This document shows, piece after piece, positions 61,270-64,000 of a stretch of DNA of 64,000 nt. The stretch is from NCBI RefSeq assembly GCF_032884065.1, contig NC_088864.1:21876994-21940993 (forward strand), given 5' to 3'. A program made the translations under genes and the position numbers. The stretch is from Artemia franciscana. Its lineage: Eukaryota > Arthropoda > Branchiopoda > Anostraca > Artemiidae. Below the pieces are notes generated by a model. That model was not told the origin of the DNA. It saw only the letters and a program-made list of their open reading frames with translations, and did not search any database. How positions within the stretch are numbered: the stretch's first letter is position 1; every line of letters starts with the position of its first letter.

Positions 61270-61939
61270 TAGCTGGTTGTGGGGCGCCCACCTAGTTGGT
61301 GGGGCGCTTCGTAACCCCCCAAGCCCCCCCGCGCGCGTAAGTCGTTACGCGCCATATTAGTTACGCGCCATTGTAGCTGTGTCCCTGTGTCCCACCTGTG
61401 AATAGAGATAGATATAAATATATATTTTTAACTACGTAAAACATGCGAATATACAACATTCTTCGCTGTCCCATTGTCTGTGCATATAAATAGCATTTAT
61501 ATTCCCTGTGTCACGGTCGTCATTTGTGTTCTGGTGTCCCAGTTTGTAATTTCTCTTTGAGTGTCCCGGTCGTCATTTATATTCCCTGTGTCCCAGTGTC
61601 CCGGTCGTCATTTGTGTCCCGGTGTCCCGGTCTGTAATTTCTATTCAAACAAACCCTGTGTCTCAGTCGTCAATTATATATCCCGCCTGTGCCCCCGGTG
61701 TCCCCGTTGTAGTTGTGTCCCTGCTTTCCGGTCGTCATTTATATTCCCGGTCGTGATTTGTGTCCGGGTGTCCCAGTCTGTAATTTTTCTTTGAGGTTCC
61801 CGGTCGTCATTTATATTCCCTCTGTGTCGGTCGTCATTTGTGTCCTGGTCTGTAATTTATCTTTGAGTGTTTTTTCTTTTTAGTTTTTTTTTAGTTTTTT
61901 ACATTTTTTCAGTTTTTTCTTCTTTATTTTTCAGCGTCA

Positions 61940-62165
61940 CTATGAAGTACATATCGCCGAACCTTTGTTTTTTAACTTAAATCTGGTAGGCATTGATGAC
62001 CTTATCCAAGTCAAAATCCCAAATCCAATCATCATCGCTATCATTTTCAGTTTTGACCTAGAACCTGAAACATAACACTTTACCAAATCAGCTACTTCGG
62101 CTTGAATACATTCGTTTTGAGCAGCTTCCTCGGGTGTCGCCATTGTAGGTTCTTCAGTCATTTTA
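61940..62165 (-). pseudogene. Helitron N-terminal frame, second copy (H4)
   Basis: MTEEPTMATPEEAAQNEC and so on, related to the frame at 62,508-62,810 (same MTxExTMA start, same region encoding a tryptophan/aspartate-rich end near 62,000). The Lys/Arg-rich middle is replaced by unrelated sequence, and the shared end is out of frame. Confidence 0.55.
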
Positions 62166-62507
62166 CAATTAGAAATTTCTCTTTCAACGGTCTTCTTACA
62201 ATTAAAAATTTGTCTTTGAACGATATTCTTAAATACCTGTGTCCTGGTCGTCATTTATATTCCCTGTGTCCCGGTCGTCATTTGTGTCCCGGTATCCCAG
62301 TCTGTAATTTCTCTTTGAGTGTCCCGGTCGTTATTTATATTCCATCTGTCCCGGTCGTCATTTGTCTCCCGGTCTTTAATTTCTCTTTGAGTGTTTTTTC
62401 TTTTTAGTATTTTTTAGTTTTTTACATTTTTTCTTTTTTCAGTTTTCTTTTTCTTCTTTATTTTTCAGCTTCACTATGAAATACATATCGCCGAACCTTT
62501 GTTTTTT

Positions 62508-62810
62508 TTAAACTAAAATCTGGTAGGCATTGATGACCTTATCCAAGTCAAAATCCCAAACCCAATCATCATCGCTATCATTTTCAGTTTTGATATGTTT
62601 TGACTCTCGCTGTCCAGGTGGATCTTCATCTAACTGCGCGGTTTTGCGTTCTTTAGCCTCAAGCCTGTTTCCTTGCTGTTCTTTTGATTCCTCGGCACGC
62701 TTTCTTTTCTGACTTCCTCTATCAGCAGCAAGTTTTTTGGCATAGACTCTTTGAGCATCTTCATCGGCTTTTGCCATTGTAAGTTCATCAGTCATTTTAA
62801 ACTTAAACAT
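62508..62810 (-). CDS. Helitron N-terminal frame, first copy (H4)
   Basis: A 100-codon frame, MFKFKMTDELTMAKADEDAQ and so on, rich in Lys, Arg, Glu and Asp, with KKLAADRGSQKRKRAEESKE, RLEAKERKTAQLDEDPPGQR and the acidic end NDSDDDWVWDFDLDKVINAY. Charged RxxR/RLE-rich leaders of this kind precede the Rep domain in Helitron proteins. Here the Rep and helicase domains do not follow, so it is a leftover N-terminus at best. It is intact over its length, and whether it is translated is unknown. The second start, MTDELTMAK, matches MTEEPTMAT of the other copy and may be the real one. Confidence 0.55.
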   Translation of the reverse strand: MFKFKMTDELTMAKADEDAQRVYAKKLAADRGSQKRKRAEESKEQQGNRLEAKERKTAQLDEDPPGQRESKHIKTENDSDDDWVWDFDLDKVINAYQILV

Positions 62811-63137
62811 TAATAGATTTCTACGTGAACATATGTCTTAAATATCTTGAATGACGTCACCGTCAAAGCAAAAATGACGACAACTAATTTCATGACGTCA
62901 GTCAACACAGAAACATGACGTCACCTGATCCACAGACAGATACACAGACAGACAACTTATTTTTATATATATAGATATATATATCTATATTCACAGGTGG
63001 GATACAGGGACACAACTACAATGGCGCGTAACTAATAAGGCGCGTAACGACTTACGCGCGTGGGGGGGCTTGGGGGGTGCGAAGCGCCCCCACCAACTAG
63101 GTGTTGGGGTGGCGCGAAGCGCCACCCCAACACCTAG

Positions 63138-63315
63138 TTGACAATAGAAATGCTAATAAAAGGTGGTCGTGAATAAGCCCACCAGTGACAAGTACATCAC
63201 TTAATTCTTCTATTTTTTCCGGATATGCATCCCCTTCAAATAAATATTGACGCACGTGCCTAATTTTTTCATGATATAAATGCATATACGTAGTTGCAAG
63301 CCTTAATATATTCAA
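63138..63315 (-). pseudogene. Unrecognised coding-like segment beside H3
   Basis: On the minus strand 63,315 to 63,138 reads NILRLATTYMHLYHEKIRHV, then RQYLFEGDAYPEKIEELSDV, then LVTGGLIHDHLLLAFLLS, where it meets the H3 end. The composition is that of a folded helical protein, unlike the low-complexity shadow frames nearby. I do not recognise the family. It may be part of the larger element into which H3 inserted, a captured gene piece, or a host exon. No clear splice sites. Confidence 0.35.
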
Positions 63316-63559
63316 ATTTTAACGTACTGATAAACAAAAATAGTCAAACATTTGAGTTTTTTTTGCGAAAAAAAACCTTTTCACATAAAATTGAAGGACC
63401 CAAACTTAGTGATTATAGAATGATTTTTTGTCCATGGATGCTTTTCCTAAGTCCCTATGGATTGGCTTTTGCTGTCAGTTTGATAAGAAAAAAGTCTTAA
63501 TTAAGCATTAAAAAGTCATTAAGTGGACTCAAAGGCATTAAGTCAAAAAAGTCGTTATA
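63316..63559. other. Spacer, nothing recognised
   Basis: AT-rich; no feature supported. Confidence 0.5.
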
Positions 63560-64000
63560 ATAATAATAGTTTATTTATAACCCACATCATAACAAGTTAT
63601 GGCACTTGTGGAGTAAAAAAAAAAAATGAAATACACTGCAATTAAAATACACTACAAATAGAAAAAACACTACGCTACAATGAGATTAACCGAACAGACG
63701 GACCAAAGGATGATGAGGCGATAAATGATAAAAAGTTGTTTCCGTCAACCTTCCTGCAGAAGGGCGTAAAAGTAAAGGAGGCAAAGTAAAATTTTTACTT
63801 TGTACTTATATCAGGGACATCAAACTTACGAATTATCTTCCCATTGCTATACCAAGGGGGGAGATAAAGTAAAAATTTACAATATCTGAAATAAAAAGTC
63901 CGAATCTGATTAACATCTTTTTTCTTTAGAAGGGGAAAGAGACCAGAGAGATAAAGGACAGAATGATCACAGAATGTAGCATATAGTCTACCGAGTGCAC
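63560..64000 (-). pseudogene. LINE 3'-end fragment, runs off the window
   Basis: One minus-strand frame from the window edge reads SVLYLSGLFPLLKKKDVNQI, then FYFRYCKFLLYLPPWYSNGK and IIRKFDVPDI. The RYCKFLLxLPPW block resembles the extreme C-terminal part of CR1/L2-like LINE proteins. The left edge is an ataataataatag tract, a typical LINE tail in reverse. Family assignment from one block is tentative. Confidence 0.45.

Larger units (their letters stand above)
61269..62975 (-). mobile_element. Helitron H4, inserted in H3, internally duplicated
   Basis: On the minus strand it starts A|TCTATATATATAAAAATAAG at 62,975 and ends CTAG|T at 61,269-61,272. Going inward from the 5' end: a leader with three TGACGTCA sites, an N-terminal open frame (62,508-62,810), an A-rich tract, minisatellite (62,236-62,398), a second related but truncated N-terminal frame (about 61,940-62,165), a second A-rich tract and minisatellite (61,495-61,870), a short helicase-end scrap (61,436-61,492), and the GC-rich 3' block. 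The duplication gives 1.7 kb against about 0.8 kb for H1 and H3. Confidence 0.82.
60643..63137 (+). mobile_element. Helitron H3, split by H4
   Basis: The 5' start TCTATATATA is at 60,643 after an A. Leader with TGACGTCA, minisatellite (about 60,755-60,980, reverse orientation) and helicase remnant run to the TA tract ending at 61,268. H4 interrupts there. H3 resumes at 62,976 (TA-rich, ctatattcacaggtggg, GC-rich subterminal block) and ends CTAG at 63,134-63,137 followed by T. Without H4 it is 788 bp, close to H1. The terminal hairpin is perfect: a 15-bp stem at 63,101-63,115 and 63,119-63,133, loop GAA, directly before CTAG. Confidence 0.85.

Noticed and set aside
59513-61360. IYIYIYIY proteins
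   Set aside because: Translations of (TA)n tracts.
59272-61870. Possible CRISPR-like array (regular repeats near 59.3 and 61.5 kb)
   Set aside because: Units are imperfect, have no unique spacers of constant length, lie within Helitrons, and the genome is eukaryotic.
59232-62407. Frames with repeats such as VSRSSFIF or CPGRHLYSLCPG
   Set aside because: These are translations of the Helitron minisatellite. The apparent cysteine/proline repeats come from the DNA repeat and change frame between copies.

Overview
The window is nuclear DNA of an AT-rich, repeat-dense invertebrate, most likely an arthropod. Its one complete host gene has GT-AG introns and the 104-residue arthropod-type form of ribosomal protein eL42, and most of the rest is transposon-derived. 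The commonest repeat here resembles what I remember of brine shrimp (Artemia) sequence, but I cannot verify that. I saw no prokaryotic genes, CRISPR array, rRNA gene or LTR element.

Two host genes can be supported. RPL36A (eL42) lies on the minus strand from about 31.6 to 22.6 kb. Exons 2-4 are exact; exon 1, which carries the ATG, is only a candidate. Two consecutive internal exons of WASHC3 (CCDC53), a WASH-complex subunit, lie on the plus strand at 43.4 and 56.0 kb, separated by a 12.5-kb intron. Its other exons were not found.

The rest is repeats. From 0 to 5 kb there is a decayed pogo/Tigger transposase and a degenerate minisatellite. At 7.5-14.5, 20.4-21.9, 32.3-33.9 and 49.7-53.5 kb there are seven copies of a 1.5-2.3-kb element, called MH here. 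It starts with a 20-nt palindrome, is built from serially duplicated foldback modules, ends in a long hairpin, and carries a 57-59 codon open frame that survives in all six copies with a full head. At 36.6 kb there is a tRNA-derived SINE. LINE remnants lie at 37.5-40.0, 47.8-48.8 and 63.6-64.0 kb. A Helitron cluster fills 58.9-63.1 kb, with one element inserted inside another and termini that fit the A|TC...CTAG|T rule.

CpG content is strikingly mosaic. From 27,481 to 31,343, inside the proposed first intron of RPL36A, I find no CpG at all. A tRNA-Pro-like pseudogene and one copy of a dispersed repeat in that tract show CpG-to-TpG/CpA decay. This is what germline gene-body methylation of a housekeeping gene would leave, and the tract stops about 190 bp from the candidate first exon.

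The best candidate for something undescribed is MH: the modular build, private changes mirrored on both hairpin arms, and the conserved short frame.
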